Origin: Aquimonas sp044344935
GTDB lineage: Bacteria > Pseudomonadota > Gammaproteobacteria > Xanthomonadales > Xanthomonadaceae
Length of the DNA stretch: 12,302 bases
Assembly: GCA_044344935.1 (NCBI GenBank)
Contig: JBIJCA010000128.1
Location: forward strand, 1-12,302
Direction of reading: 5' to 3'
Shown one piece after another: positions 1 through 7,045 of this stretch. The stretch's first letter is position 1; the number at the start of each line of letters is the position of its first letter. The position numbers were made by a program, and so were the translations under genes. The notes beneath the pieces were generated by a model. The model made no database searches and was not told the origin of the DNA. It saw nothing but the letters and a program-made list of their open reading frames with translations.

Positions 1-2940
1 AGTTGGAATGGAAAACGCGCGCAGGTTGGGGTCCACCAGCATCGCAGTCGTGCCGGAGTCGAACGACTCGTAGATGCCGTTCGCGGCGCCGATTGCCAGT
101 CGGCGAGGCTGCAGCTGATGCGCGATGACCGGAGTGAGGAACTGTCCTTGCGGGGTGGCGCCGTTGCCGGTGACCCGCAGGGAGGGGAACTCAGTGCGCA
201 GCAGGTTGTTGTCGGCGTCGTAGGTGCGGCGTGAGAAGGCGCCGAGGTTCTGGGCGCTGGAGAAGGTCATCGAGCGACCCTCGGCGGCGAACTGGAAGCG
301 GTCCACCGCCACCGCGCCGCCATCACCGCTCAGCACCACGCCCCACTGCGGTTGACCGCTGAGCAGCTGGCGCATGTTGGCGTTGTCCTGATTACCGGAC
401 TGGGTGACCCGAGACAGCGGGTCGTAGGCCAGACTGTGCTGCTCGGTCACCTGCAGATCGCCGTTGAGGCTGACCCAGTCGCCACTGCTGTTGGCGGGCG
501 ATAGGCGGGCGTAGACGCCGCCGTCGTCGCCCTCTATCGGGCGGCCAGCTGCATCGAATGCCATGCTGCGCGAATCTGCGTGTGGCGCACTGCCGGCAGG
601 CGACTGGCTTGAGCCGAAGCTCGCAGTACCGTTGTGGGTGATCGAAGTCCAGACGCTGGCGCCGCGCGCGTCGGCGCGAAACAGTCGACCACTGAAGTCG
701 GCGGCGCCGATGCTGTTGGGGAATGCGCCAGTGCCGCCGCGCGGTTGGCGGTCGCCGCCGACAAACACCAGATTGCTGTCGGTCGGGCTGATCGCGACCG
801 ACAGATGCAGGCTGCCCTGCCGCCCCGGGTGAATGCCCACTGCCTCATCGCCTTCAATGGTCTGCGGCACACCGAGCGAGGTCCAGCTGGCGCCGTCATT
901 GGCGCTGTGGAATACGCCCAACAGGGTGCCACGCGCTATCGCCACTACCACCGCACCGTCGGGCGCGACCTGGATCCTGAACAGGTAGTTGCTGGAGCTT
1001 CCCTGATCGATCAGAGCATCCATGACGGCATCGCTGACCTTGGTCCAGCTGGCGCCGCCGTCGGCGGTGCGATAGATGCCGTTCAATGCGGCATTGGAGG
1101 CGCAGGACCCAGCCGCCTCCAGGCTGGCGTACATCACGTTGGGATTGGTCGGATGGCCGGCCAGTGCATCCACGCCACCGCCTGGGAACCCTTGGGCGGC
1201 CAGAAGCCTGGTGAAACTGGCGCCACTGTCAATGCTGCGGAACAGACCGACATTGCTGCAGGTAAAGCTGTCTGCGGTGTCGACCGCCGCCACGATCACA
1301 TTCCCGCGCGCCACTACGCCGGAAATGTTCTTGCCGCGCATGTTGCCATCCAGGACGGTCCAGCTGTCTCCGCCGTTGGTGGTGCGGAGCAGACCGCTGC
1401 GCGCGCCGCCCAATCGTGCATAGCTGCTGAATCGGCCGATGCCTGCGACCAGCGTCTCGCCGTCGGCGACCGACCGATCGAGATCCAGCGCGCCGATGCT
1501 GAGCGAAGACTGGCTATCCGTAAGGCGCACCCAGCGCGGATCCGGTGCTGTGGCATTGCGGGTCTTCCACACGCCGCCATTGACGGCGCCGACGTAGAGA
1601 ACATCGGCATTGCTGGGATGCGGCACCACGACGTGAATCGCGCCAGCCACCGGATTGGCGCGCGGCACACTGACGCCTTCGACCTGCCCGCCGGTCACTT
1701 CTATCGGGCCCTGCGCCTCCCAAGCACTCCCTTCGGCGGCAATGGCCGCAGGGATCACCACGCTGAAGCTCAGGGTGTACGCGGCACCAAGGCTGGGGGT
1801 GACACGACAGCTGAGTTCAGCTGTACTGGCAGTGGTGCCCACCGCAGCAGCCAGTTCAAGATCGGAGGGTTCCTGATTGGCACCCACCGAAAAGGCGAAA
1901 CTCTGGCTGCTTGGCGTACTTCCGGAGGCACCGATCAACAGGTTGCCCGTGGCGCTGCAGCTGACGGCTGCGGAGCCACCGCCCGAGCCTGCCAGGCTCT
2001 GCAGATCGACGCCACCGCGAGCGCTGCTACCGGCCAGCGCGGGGCGCAACAGCAGGCGCGAACCGCCGGCCGGCAGGGCGCTGATGAGCGGCGCGCTGTC
2101 GGCGGCCTGGGCCGCTGGCACCACCACCGAATACTCCAGCGTGTAGCTGTCGCCCAGCGACGGTTGGACCTGGCAGATCAATCCGTTGCTGATGCGCTGC
2201 TCGGTCGCCGCCACGGTGGCAGCGATCTGCAAATCGGCGGGCTGAGAACCGGCGTTGACCGTTTGGCTGAAACTGGCGCTGTTCGGCGCTGAGCCTGCTG
2301 GCCCCACCCGAACTCCCGAACCGCCATTGCAGGTCACCTGCAGGCTGGAGCCCGTGGAGCCACCGGTGGTGATCAGATCAAGCCTCAGCTGCGTGACGCT
2401 TCCAAGGAGGCCGGCCGGCAGCATCAGCGCGCTGCCAGGCGCAGGGTTGGAGGCGATTCGCGGCGGCGGTTCTCCCGCCAGCAACTGCAGGCGAATGCTG
2501 CCGACAGCGGCATCGAAGCCTGCCACGGCGATCTGATAGGTCGTGCCCTCGACGGCCTGGAAAATCACCCGGCTCTGCAGGCCACCGCCGGAATCGTCGT
2601 TGCTGCCGATCTCGGTCAAGCCGTTGACCGTGGCACCGGTATAGATCGCCAGAACGGTGTCGAAGCTACTGCCCACCGTATCGACATTGACCGTACCGGA
2701 ACGGTTCGCGGTCCAGCGCCACCAGACGCTGGCGCTGGTGGCATTGCCGGCGTGCTGGGGCTCACCCGCTTCGCGGGTGGCTCCGACGTTGCTGCCGGTG
2801 GTGCTCACGACGTCGCCGGACAGCGTCACGGCGCTGGCAAAGTTGTCATTGGCCGGCTGCGCATGGGCGGCCGCAACCAGGAATGTCCAGCCGACCACGC
2901 CCCACACAAAAGACATCAAGCTCCGCCCCGACTTCCTCAT
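1..2940 (-). CDS. Large exported PPC-like / BNR-propeller protein (3' end outside window)
   Basis: The frame is open without a stop from ATG 2940 to base 1, giving 980 codons and continuing off the window. GAGG lies 5 bases before the ATG. Residues 1-27 form a Sec signal peptide ending AHA/Q. Residues 29-152 resemble a bacterial PPC-like beta-sandwich: PANDNF, then GATREAGEPQHAG, VWWRWTA, SSFDTVLAIYTG and SNDDS. Residues about 155-282 and 283-403 are two tandem copies of a module that ends SLGxxYTLxxSVVxPAA. From about 404 a beta-propeller follows, with four Asp-box (BNR) motifs near residues 521, 569, 625 and 679 (for example TADGGASWTKV and SANDGASWTSL), then HADSRSMAFD, GDDGGVY and SGNQDNAN stretches like those of sialidase/sortilin-type propellers. 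It is probably secreted or surface exposed. Asp boxes are structural, so no enzyme activity can be claimed; ligand or glycan binding is only a guess. The C-terminus, which could hold an anchoring or sorting domain, is missing here. Confidence 0.9.
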   Translation of the reverse strand, partial: MRKSGRSLMSFVWGVVGWTFLVAAAHAQPANDNFASAVTLSGDVVSTTGSNVGATREAGEPQHAGNATSASVWWRWTANRSGTVNVDTVGSSFDTVLAIYTGATVNGLTEIGSNDDSGGGLQSRVIFQAVEGTTYQIAVAGFDAAVGSIRLQLLAGEPPPRIASNPAPGSALMLPAGLLGSVTQLRLDLITTGGSTGSSLQVTCNGGSGVRVGPAGSAPNSASFSQTVNAGSQPADLQIAATVAATEQRISNGLICQVQPSLGDSYTLEYSVVVPAAQAADSAPLISALPAGGSRLLLRPALAGSSARGGVDLQSLAGSGGGSAAVSCSATGNLLIGASGSTPSSQSFAFSVGANQEPSDLELAAAVGTTASTAELSCRVTPSLGAAYTLSFSVVIPAAIAAEGSAWEAQGPIEVTGGQVEGVSVPRANPVAGAIHVVVPHPSNADVLYVGAVNGGVWKTRNATAPDPRWVRLTDSQSSLSIGALDLDRSVADGETLVAGIGRFSSYARLGGARSGLLRTTNGGDSWTVLDGNMRGKNISGVVARGNVIVAAVDTADSFTCSNVGLFRSIDSGASFTRLLAAQGFPGGGVDALAGHPTNPNVMYASLEAAGSCASNAALNGIYRTADGGASWTKVSDAVMDALIDQGSSSNYLFRIQVAPDGAVVVAIARGTLLGVFHSANDGASWTSLGVPQTIEGDEAVGIHPGRQGSLHLSVAISPTDSNLVFVGGDRQPRGGTGAFPNSIGAADFSGRLFRADARGASVWTSITHNGTASFGSSQSPAGSAPHADSRSMAFDAAGRPIEGDDGGVYARLSPANSSGDWVSLNGDLQVTEQHSLAYDPLSRVTQSGNQDNANMRQLLSGQPQWGVVLSGDGGAVAVDRFQFAAEGRSMTFSSAQNLGAFSRRTYDADNNLLRTEFPSLRVTGNGATPQGQFLTPVIAHQLQPRRLAIGAANGIYESFDSGTTAMLVDPNLRAFSIPT

Positions 2941-2971
2941 GACCGCCTCACGCTCGATTCATAAACGGCGG

Positions 2972-2977
2972 AGGATA
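2972..2977 (-). promoter_or_regulatory. Candidate -10 for the large exported protein gene
   Basis: On the minus strand the hexamer TATCCT is followed by CCGCC and would give a leader of about 25 bases before ATG 2940. The same core followed by CGCC lies at a similar distance before the gene starting at 10764. No good -35 is visible. A weaker alternative is TATGAA at 2963-2958. The 118-base gap 2941-3058 must also hold the promoter of the divergent gene at 3059, for which no clear hexamers were seen. Confidence 0.35.
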
Positions 2978-3058
2978 CGCGATCCGATGGCACTGTTACC
3001 CATTCGACGGAGCAGCCCGGTCTTGCCAGAATGCGCACTCAGTCATCGAGGTTGATCC

Positions 3059-4006
3059 ATGCTCATGTCTATGCGCCCCGTCCTGTGTGTGTTGGCCTGC
3101 CTGGCCTTCGTCAGTCAATCGCAAGCGACCGAGTTACAACGCGGAGTACTCGTGGACCCTGCCAATTCCCAGGTCCTGATGATGCGCCCTGAGGGCGGCA
3201 TCGCCGCCATCGACATCGCGAATGGCAAGCTGCGTTGGACCAGTCAGGCGGCCGACATGCCCGTAGCGCTGAGCGAGAACCGGGTGCTGGCGGTGGCCGA
3301 ACCGGCAGAACGCGGACGGCTGCACTACGCCCTTATCGATGGCGGTTCCGGAGCAGTCAGTGGCCACAAGTCCGCGCCTCTTCCGCATCCGGCGCGGGCA
3401 CTGATCAACGACCGATTGGGCGAGCATTTTCAGATCAAGGCCGGCAGTGCCAGCCTTGACTGGTCGTACCGGCACAGCCACGTCAGCGGGGCCTTGCTGG
3501 CCGGTGATGACTGGGGCCCGACCCGCGATGGCGCGGCGCCGAAGAAAGCCCAGCCGGAGGATGCTGCCGTAGCGCTTGCCGGCAGTTTCAGCGTCGACTG
3601 GGCCGATGCCAAGCTGTCGCCGGTGGCAAACAGCAAAGGCCTTGCGTCGGAAAAGCCGCGCGCGGTCGAAATTGGCCTGCCGCAGCCGGGAGCTGCACGG
3701 CGCTTCTACTCCGCCAGCGGCGCCCACATTCTGCTTTCAGAGCCGACCCCACAGGGTAGTTATCGCTGGACGCTGCAGGACAGCAAGGGGGGCGCACTCG
3801 GATCGATCGACAGCCAGCACTCGTATTTGCCCTTCGAAGTGGTCCAGGGAGTGCTGCTGTTTGTTCAGCCCCTCAGCATTTCGTTCGAAGAGAACGACAT
3901 GGATCTCCAGCGACCGGAGCTGCAGGCGATCAATCTCAGCGACGGCAAACTGCTGTGGCAGGCCGATGTTCGCGACACCGAGTTTCGCGGCCCCTACCCG
4001 CCTTGA
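3059..4006 (+). CDS. Exported PQQ-like beta-propeller repeat protein
   Basis: 315 residues. GAGG at 3048-3051 sits 7 bases before the ATG; Met3 and Met5 are alternative starts. Residues 1-23 are a signal peptide probably cut after SQA. The mature protein has a clear PQQ/BamB-type blade at the N-terminus (GGIAAIDIANGKLRWTS, about 46-62) and another at the C-terminus (LQAINLSDGKLLWQADV, about 289-305). This is how such propellers close, the first and last strands sharing a blade. The middle (about 65-285) keeps beta-rich, Gly- and Trp-containing segments but no textbook AxDxxTGxxxW repeat. At about 290 mature residues it is shorter than the usual eight-bladed BamB, so it is probably a degenerate or smaller propeller. 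The absence of a lipobox argues against it being BamB itself. It is likely periplasmic or secreted. The role is unknown; PQQ-type repeats of this kind often bind no cofactor. It is divergent from the BNR protein gene. Confidence 0.85.
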   Translation: MLMSMRPVLCVLACLAFVSQSQATELQRGVLVDPANSQVLMMRPEGGIAAIDIANGKLRWTSQAADMPVALSENRVLAVAEPAERGRLHYALIDGGSGAVSGHKSAPLPHPARALINDRLGEHFQIKAGSASLDWSYRHSHVSGALLAGDDWGPTRDGAAPKKAQPEDAAVALAGSFSVDWADAKLSPVANSKGLASEKPRAVEIGLPQPGAARRFYSASGAHILLSEPTPQGSYRWTLQDSKGGALGSIDSQHSYLPFEVVQGVLLFVQPLSISFEENDMDLQRPELQAINLSDGKLLWQADVRDTEFRGPYPP

Positions 4007-4540
4007 GGTAAGCCGCTGGCGAATGCTGAGGTGACGCAGCCACTTCGGGCGATGCCAGGCACCACTGCGGCAGGTGGACCGCTGGCTTTTGCGCATTGTG
4101 CTTCTCGACGTGGGCCAGGATGGCGCGGATCGGGGCATGTGTTCCCGATGCTGGCGGAGATCTTCTCTGCGTCGCCTCGGCGGCCACAGCGGTTGATGTC
4201 GACGCCGAACGTCCGCGCGAGGGCGCCTGGAAAGCGGCTTTCGCGGGATGTCCTCCCGCCACGGCTACTGCGAGATCCTTCGATGATCCGCCCGATCGCC
4301 AGCGAAGAGCGCGACAGCAACGGTCAGGGCCAGAACGACCCGCTCGCGTTGACGACCCCGCAGTCGGCATTCAGGCGATGACGGCAGCCGCCGAAGCCCG
4401 CTTGAACCTGGGGCCCCGGGTTGGAGTGGGGCGGTCAGGGATCCGCAGGCCAATGGCGACCATAAGGCGCGCCAACGCCGGAGGCGCCCACCAGCAGGCA
4501 CGTCGTGACGCGGGAACCCCGCCGTGCTGCAGTCATCTGC
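4007..4540. other. Long non-coding stretch with degraded DNA
   Basis: About 530 bases lie between the PQQ-propeller gene and the methyltransferase promoter. Open frames here (plus 4031-4381 and 4096-4578, minus 3994-4320 and 4265-4696) have Arg/Ser/Pro/Ala-rich translations without family features and lack ribosome binding sites, so they are not called as genes. The only recognisable content is the transposase relic on the minus strand at about 4070-4224. No terminator hairpin with a T tract was seen after 4006. Confidence 0.6.
4070..4224 (-). pseudogene. Relic of IS91-family transposase C-terminus (frameshifted)
   Basis: In one minus-strand frame, 4224-4145 reads ALARTFGVDINRC, then GRRGDAEKISASIG. 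From about 4144 the match continues in the frame shifted by one base: HAPIRAILAHVEKHNAQ. Joined, this follows the end of IS91/IS1294-type (Y2) transposases as I recall it: LLKRVFxIDIxxCPxCGGxxKIIAxI, then an acidic stretch, then IxxILxHL. The usual second cysteine pair is lost (C-GRRGD instead of CPxCGGx). The frame is broken and no intact upstream part with HUH or tyrosine motifs remains. It would therefore be an inactive fragment left from an old insertion. The family assignment rests on remembered consensus and about 45 residues, so it is moderate only. Confidence 0.45.
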
Positions 4541-4546
4541 TAAGGT
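4538..4546 (+). promoter_or_regulatory. Extended -10 promoter of the methyltransferase gene
   Basis: TGCTAAGGT is an extended -10 (TG, one base, TAAGGT). A near-identical TGCTACGGT precedes the lipoprotein gene at 8346-8354, and both are followed by CCGCGCC or CGGCGCC. No good -35 is present, as expected when the TG extension is used. Transcription would begin near 4553, which is downstream of the GTG at 4524 and so favours the TTG at 4575 as start. Confidence 0.45.
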
Positions 4547-4574
4547 CCGCGCCGCCTTCTCCGAAGTCGATCTC

Positions 4575-5435
4575 TTGAAAGCGTCCACCACTTTGCTGAT
4601 CACCAAGGACATTGCCGACGCCCTGAGAGCAGCGCGTGACCGGGGTGATGCAGTCCTGACGCTTTCCCTCGACCTTGGTCGGAGCAACGAGACCATTGCG
4701 CTTTCTGTCGAAGACTGGCGCGCCCGGGGGCGGTGCTTTCCCTATCCCTCGGCACTGCGCGAACGCACGCTGTACTACTGGGATGAGGGCGAGTTCCAGC
4801 CGGTCCAGGTGTATTCGGGTTCGCTGATCAAGCTGGTGCCAACCGAATGGGGCGCGCCGACCTTCGAGATCGACGGCATCAAGATGCTGCCGACCTCGAA
4901 GCTGTCCCCTTTCGAGGACGCGCGGCGCAAGGTCGAGCTGGTGCAGCCGCGCGGCAAGCGTCTGCTCGATACCTGCGGCGGGCTCGGCTACTTCGCAGCC
5001 TGCGCTCTGGAGCAAGGCGCAGCGCAGATCCTGAGCTTCGAGAAGAACCCCTCGGTGCACTGGCTGCGCAGCCTCAATCCGTGGTCACCCGACCCGTCCT
5101 CACCCGAGGCCGCCGGCCGGCTGGAGCTGCGTCAGGGCGATGTCTCGCTCGCGATTGCCGCGTTGCCCGACGCCGCCTTCGACGCCGCCCTGCACGACCC
5201 CCCGCGCTTCGGCATCGCCGGCGAGCTCTATTCCCAGGCCTTCTATGACCAGCTCGCGCGGGTACTGAAGCCGGGCGCCCGTCTGTTCCACTACACCGGC
5301 GCGCCCAATCGGCTGACCAGCGGCCGCGACGTGCCGCGCGAGGTTGCTCGCCGCCTGGAGAAGGCGGGCTTCAAGACCGAGCTGGCGCTCGATGGCGTGT
5401 TGGCGGTGCGCGCGACGCGCAGCCTGCGGCGCTGA
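4575..5435 (+). CDS. Class I SAM-dependent methyltransferase, COG2521-like
   Basis: Starting at TTG 4575 gives 286 residues (MKASTTLLITKDIADAL). A GTG at 4524 in the same frame would add 17 residues but lies upstream of the likely -10 at 4538-4546, so the TTG, with a weak GAAG 8 bases before it, is preferred. In TTG numbering, an N-terminal domain (about 1-115, including LTLSLDLGRS) precedes a Rossmann-fold methyltransferase. Motif I is LLDTCGGLGYFAACAL, near 131-146, followed by an acidic-end strand (ILSFEKNP) and NPWSP. Motif IV is HDPPRFG, followed by LYSQAFYDQLARVLKPGARLFHYTG. This layout matches what I know of COG2521, a group first described as predicted archaeal methyltransferases. The DPP motif suggests methylation of a nucleic acid base or amine, but the substrate is unknown. 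The gene stands alone, with the following small gene on the other strand. Confidence 0.85.
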   Translation: MKASTTLLITKDIADALRAARDRGDAVLTLSLDLGRSNETIALSVEDWRARGRCFPYPSALRERTLYYWDEGEFQPVQVYSGSLIKLVPTEWGAPTFEIDGIKMLPTSKLSPFEDARRKVELVQPRGKRLLDTCGGLGYFAACALEQGAAQILSFEKNPSVHWLRSLNPWSPDPSSPEAAGRLELRQGDVSLAIAALPDAAFDAALHDPPRFGIAGELYSQAFYDQLARVLKPGARLFHYTGAPNRLTSGRDVPREVARRLEKAGFKTELALDGVLAVRATRSLRR

Positions 5436-5495
5436 TGGGCAGCGTACCGGGCTGTTGAGAACACCCGGACGCCGCAAGGGAGTCATCCTCTGCGC

Positions 5496-5657
5496 TCAGA
5501 GCGCCAGGATCCAGATCAGCCCACCGCCGATCAGACCGACACAGAGCAGACCCAGGGCGAACGCCCACAGTCGTTTGGGCTCGGTGCGCGTGAGCGCGGC
5601 CACCACGGCGCCGATCAGCAGCAACACCAGCATGAGTGCGATCCAGAGTCGCAGCAT
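5496..5657 (-). CDS. Small two-helix membrane protein (53 aa)
   Basis: The minus-strand frame runs from ATG 5657 to TGA 5498-5496. A strong Shine-Dalgarno (AGGGAGG, core GGAGG) ends 5 bases before the ATG, the best evidence that this short gene is real. The product starts MLRLWIALMLVLLLIGAV. It has two hydrophobic segments, about residues 3-21 and 31-52, joined by a basic loop (TRTEPKRLW). By the positive-inside rule the loop would be cytoplasmic and both ends periplasmic. There is no cleavage site, so it should stay in the inner membrane. I do not recognise the family and name no function. It is convergent with the methyltransferase gene (60-base gap) and divergent from the gene at 5956, with a perfect palindrome about 100 bases upstream. 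Confidence 0.8.
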   Translation of the reverse strand: MLRLWIALMLVLLLIGAVVAALTRTEPKRLWAFALGLLCVGLIGGGLIWILAL

Positions 5658-5758
5658 TCAATCCTCCCTTGAGCGTGAGCGCTCGATCATCGCAGCCCGA
5701 GGGCGGACGCGGGGACACGGCCGGCGTGACAGGCACCCATGACTTTTGGCACTGCGTG

Positions 5759-5780
5759 GTGTTGTAGTTATCTACAACAC
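5759..5780. promoter_or_regulatory. Perfect 9-bp inverted repeat, operator-like
   Basis: GTGTTGTAG, a TTAT spacer, then CTACAACAC form a perfect palindrome with half-site centres about 13 bases apart. It lies in a short AT-rich island within GC-rich DNA, between the divergent genes starting at 5657 (minus) and 5956 (plus). A TTGGCA (5746-5751) followed at 17 bases by TATCTA (5769-5774) inside the palindrome could be a plus-strand promoter under its control. Size and symmetry suit a dimeric repressor. The half-site resembles GntR/YtrA-type operators, but this is an inference and no regulator gene is in the window. No T tract follows, so a terminator is unlikely. Confidence 0.5.
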
Positions 5781-5955
5781 TAAACCCACCTGCTGCCCGG
5801 ACGCCGTTCGCGCCCGTTGCCCCGCAGGCCCTGTCCCCGCCGTCCACGGCGAGGGCCGGAAACTGACTCCCCGCTCCGATACCACGGCGGCAAGGAGTTC
5901 CGATCGGGACACGCGGCCCCGGCCAGATCCGAGGCGCCGCACAAGGAGGACGCCC

Positions 5956-6855
5956 ATGCGCAGCACGATGCTCACCCTTTCGCTTCTGGCCTGTCTGGGG
6001 CTGGCGCCGCACAGCCTGCCCGCACAGACCCCCGCAGTCGCCTACGCCAGCGCAGCTGCGGCGGATCCGGCCCAACAGCTGCAGGAACTGGTCCGCCAGT
6101 TCCGCAGCAACGATCTCGCCGCGCTGGTGCGCGGCAGCGTTCCGCCTGCGCACTACCAGCGACTGCTCGACAAGTACGAAGTCGCCCGCGCGCGACCCAT
6201 CAGCGAGGCACAGCGAGCGGAGTTCTCCGACGACATTCAGAAACTCATCGCCACCGATGCGGTTGACCGGATCATGGCCGAGATCGAACCCGAACTGAGC
6301 GAGCACGCCGTGCAGTCGGAGGGCATGATCCTGCTCGGCCTCGGCGCTCTGAACATGGCTATCAATTCGCCGGATTCCGATCTGACCGAAGACCAGCGCG
6401 CAATGCTGAAGAACGCCCTGCCGGGCATCGAGGCCTGGATCATCCAGACGGATTTCTTCAACACCGACACGCTGCGCGATGCCCTGAACCTGCTTGCCGA
6501 CGCCGCGCGCCGCACCGGAATCAGCGAACTCGATCAGCTCAAGATGCTGAGCTTCGATGAGCTTCTGGGTCATGGCGGTCGCATCATGGCCGCAGGCAAA
6601 CAGGCGGTGAAGCTGTACGGCATCGACCTCGACGCGATCGCGGCCAGCGCGCGCGTTGAAGTGCTCGAACTGGATGGCGACACGGCGCGCGTGCGCACCA
6701 CGTTCACCGTGTTCGATGCGCCCCTGCACGCCGAACAGGAACTGGTCCAGGTGCACGGTCGCTGGTATGCCAGACAGGCTGCAGAGGACTGGGACGCTCA
6801 CCTGCAGATCGAGATCGGCGATGAGGACGGGCCCGAGAGCGGGTCGGAGGGCTGA
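5956..6855 (+). CDS. Exported protein of unknown function
   Basis: 299 residues from ATG 5956. The start is set by AAGGAGG at 5943-5949, 6 bases upstream, and by the signal peptide beginning there. The frame is open back to 5746, but those residues look non-coding. Residues 1-23 form a signal peptide ending LPA/Q. An LLAC at 10-13 comes too early to be a convincing lipobox. The mature protein is mostly helical: AADPAQQLQELVRQFRSNDLAALVRG (about 35-60), an acidic helical segment around 85-115, then a Gly/Ala-rich stretch (ILLGLGALNMAINS) and more helices. The last 60 residues look like a beta-rich module (VEVLELDGDTARVRTTF, then ELVQVHGRWYARQ), similar in style to NTF2/SnoaL-like endings, and the tail is acidic. 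I recognise no named family. It is probably periplasmic. The 5' leader from the palindrome at 5759 is about 175 bases, with no other gene in it. Confidence 0.85.
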   Translation: MRSTMLTLSLLACLGLAPHSLPAQTPAVAYASAAAADPAQQLQELVRQFRSNDLAALVRGSVPPAHYQRLLDKYEVARARPISEAQRAEFSDDIQKLIATDAVDRIMAEIEPELSEHAVQSEGMILLGLGALNMAINSPDSDLTEDQRAMLKNALPGIEAWIIQTDFFNTDTLRDALNLLADAARRTGISELDQLKMLSFDELLGHGGRIMAAGKQAVKLYGIDLDAIAASARVEVLELDGDTARVRTTFTVFDAPLHAEQELVQVHGRWYARQAAEDWDAHLQIEIGDEDGPESGSEG

Positions 6856-6895
6856 GTACCCGGCGCCCGAGCATGGGTACCCACAGCGCTGCACA

Positions 6896-6924
6896 CCGAA
6901 GGACGCCGCGATGGCGTCCTTCGG
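6896..6924 (+). terminator. Hairpin terminator after the unknown exported protein gene
   Basis: A perfect 12-bp stem (CCGAAGGACGCC paired with GGCGTCCTTCGG) encloses a 5-base loop (GCGAT) and starts 41 bases after the stop codon. It is followed by CTCTTCGT, a poor T tract, so termination may be less than complete or Rho-assisted. It separates the gene ending at 6855 from the dipeptidase gene. Confidence 0.65.
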
Positions 6925-7045
6925 CTCTTCGTGACCGACTCCGCTGGAACTCGCGCGAACGATTCGACGCGGGACTTTCGGGGCTGTGCAAGCACCGCCG
7001 CGCTGGCGACACTTGAGCCTGAACCCGCTGCCCGGCACACCACCC

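Noticed and set aside
881..1070. Repeated 15-base DNA string GTCCAGCTGGCGCCG
   Set aside because: It encodes the conserved part of the Asp boxes (GASWT) in successive BNR repeats, so it reflects protein repeats and not a DNA element or CRISPR.
634..2292. Plus-strand open frame of 552 codons
   Set aside because: It lies wholly antisense to the BNR protein gene. Its Ala/Gly/Arg/His-rich translation has no domain, and GC-rich codon use on the real strand explains the missing stops.
4265..4696. Minus-strand frame of 143 codons ending in a hydrophobic stretch (VVLALTVAVALFAGD)
   Set aside because: It overlaps the methyltransferase start and promoter. The hydrophobic run is short and C-terminal, and there is no ribosome binding site.
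5746..5955. N-terminal extension of the unknown exported protein to 5746
   Set aside because: The strong AAGGAGG and signal peptide at 5956 mark the real start; the extension has Arg/Pro-rich non-coding composition and would begin upstream of the palindrome.
6874..6883. Palindrome TGGGTACCCA
   Set aside because: Short and within the 3' region of a gene just before a better terminator hairpin; no independent reason to call it an operator.
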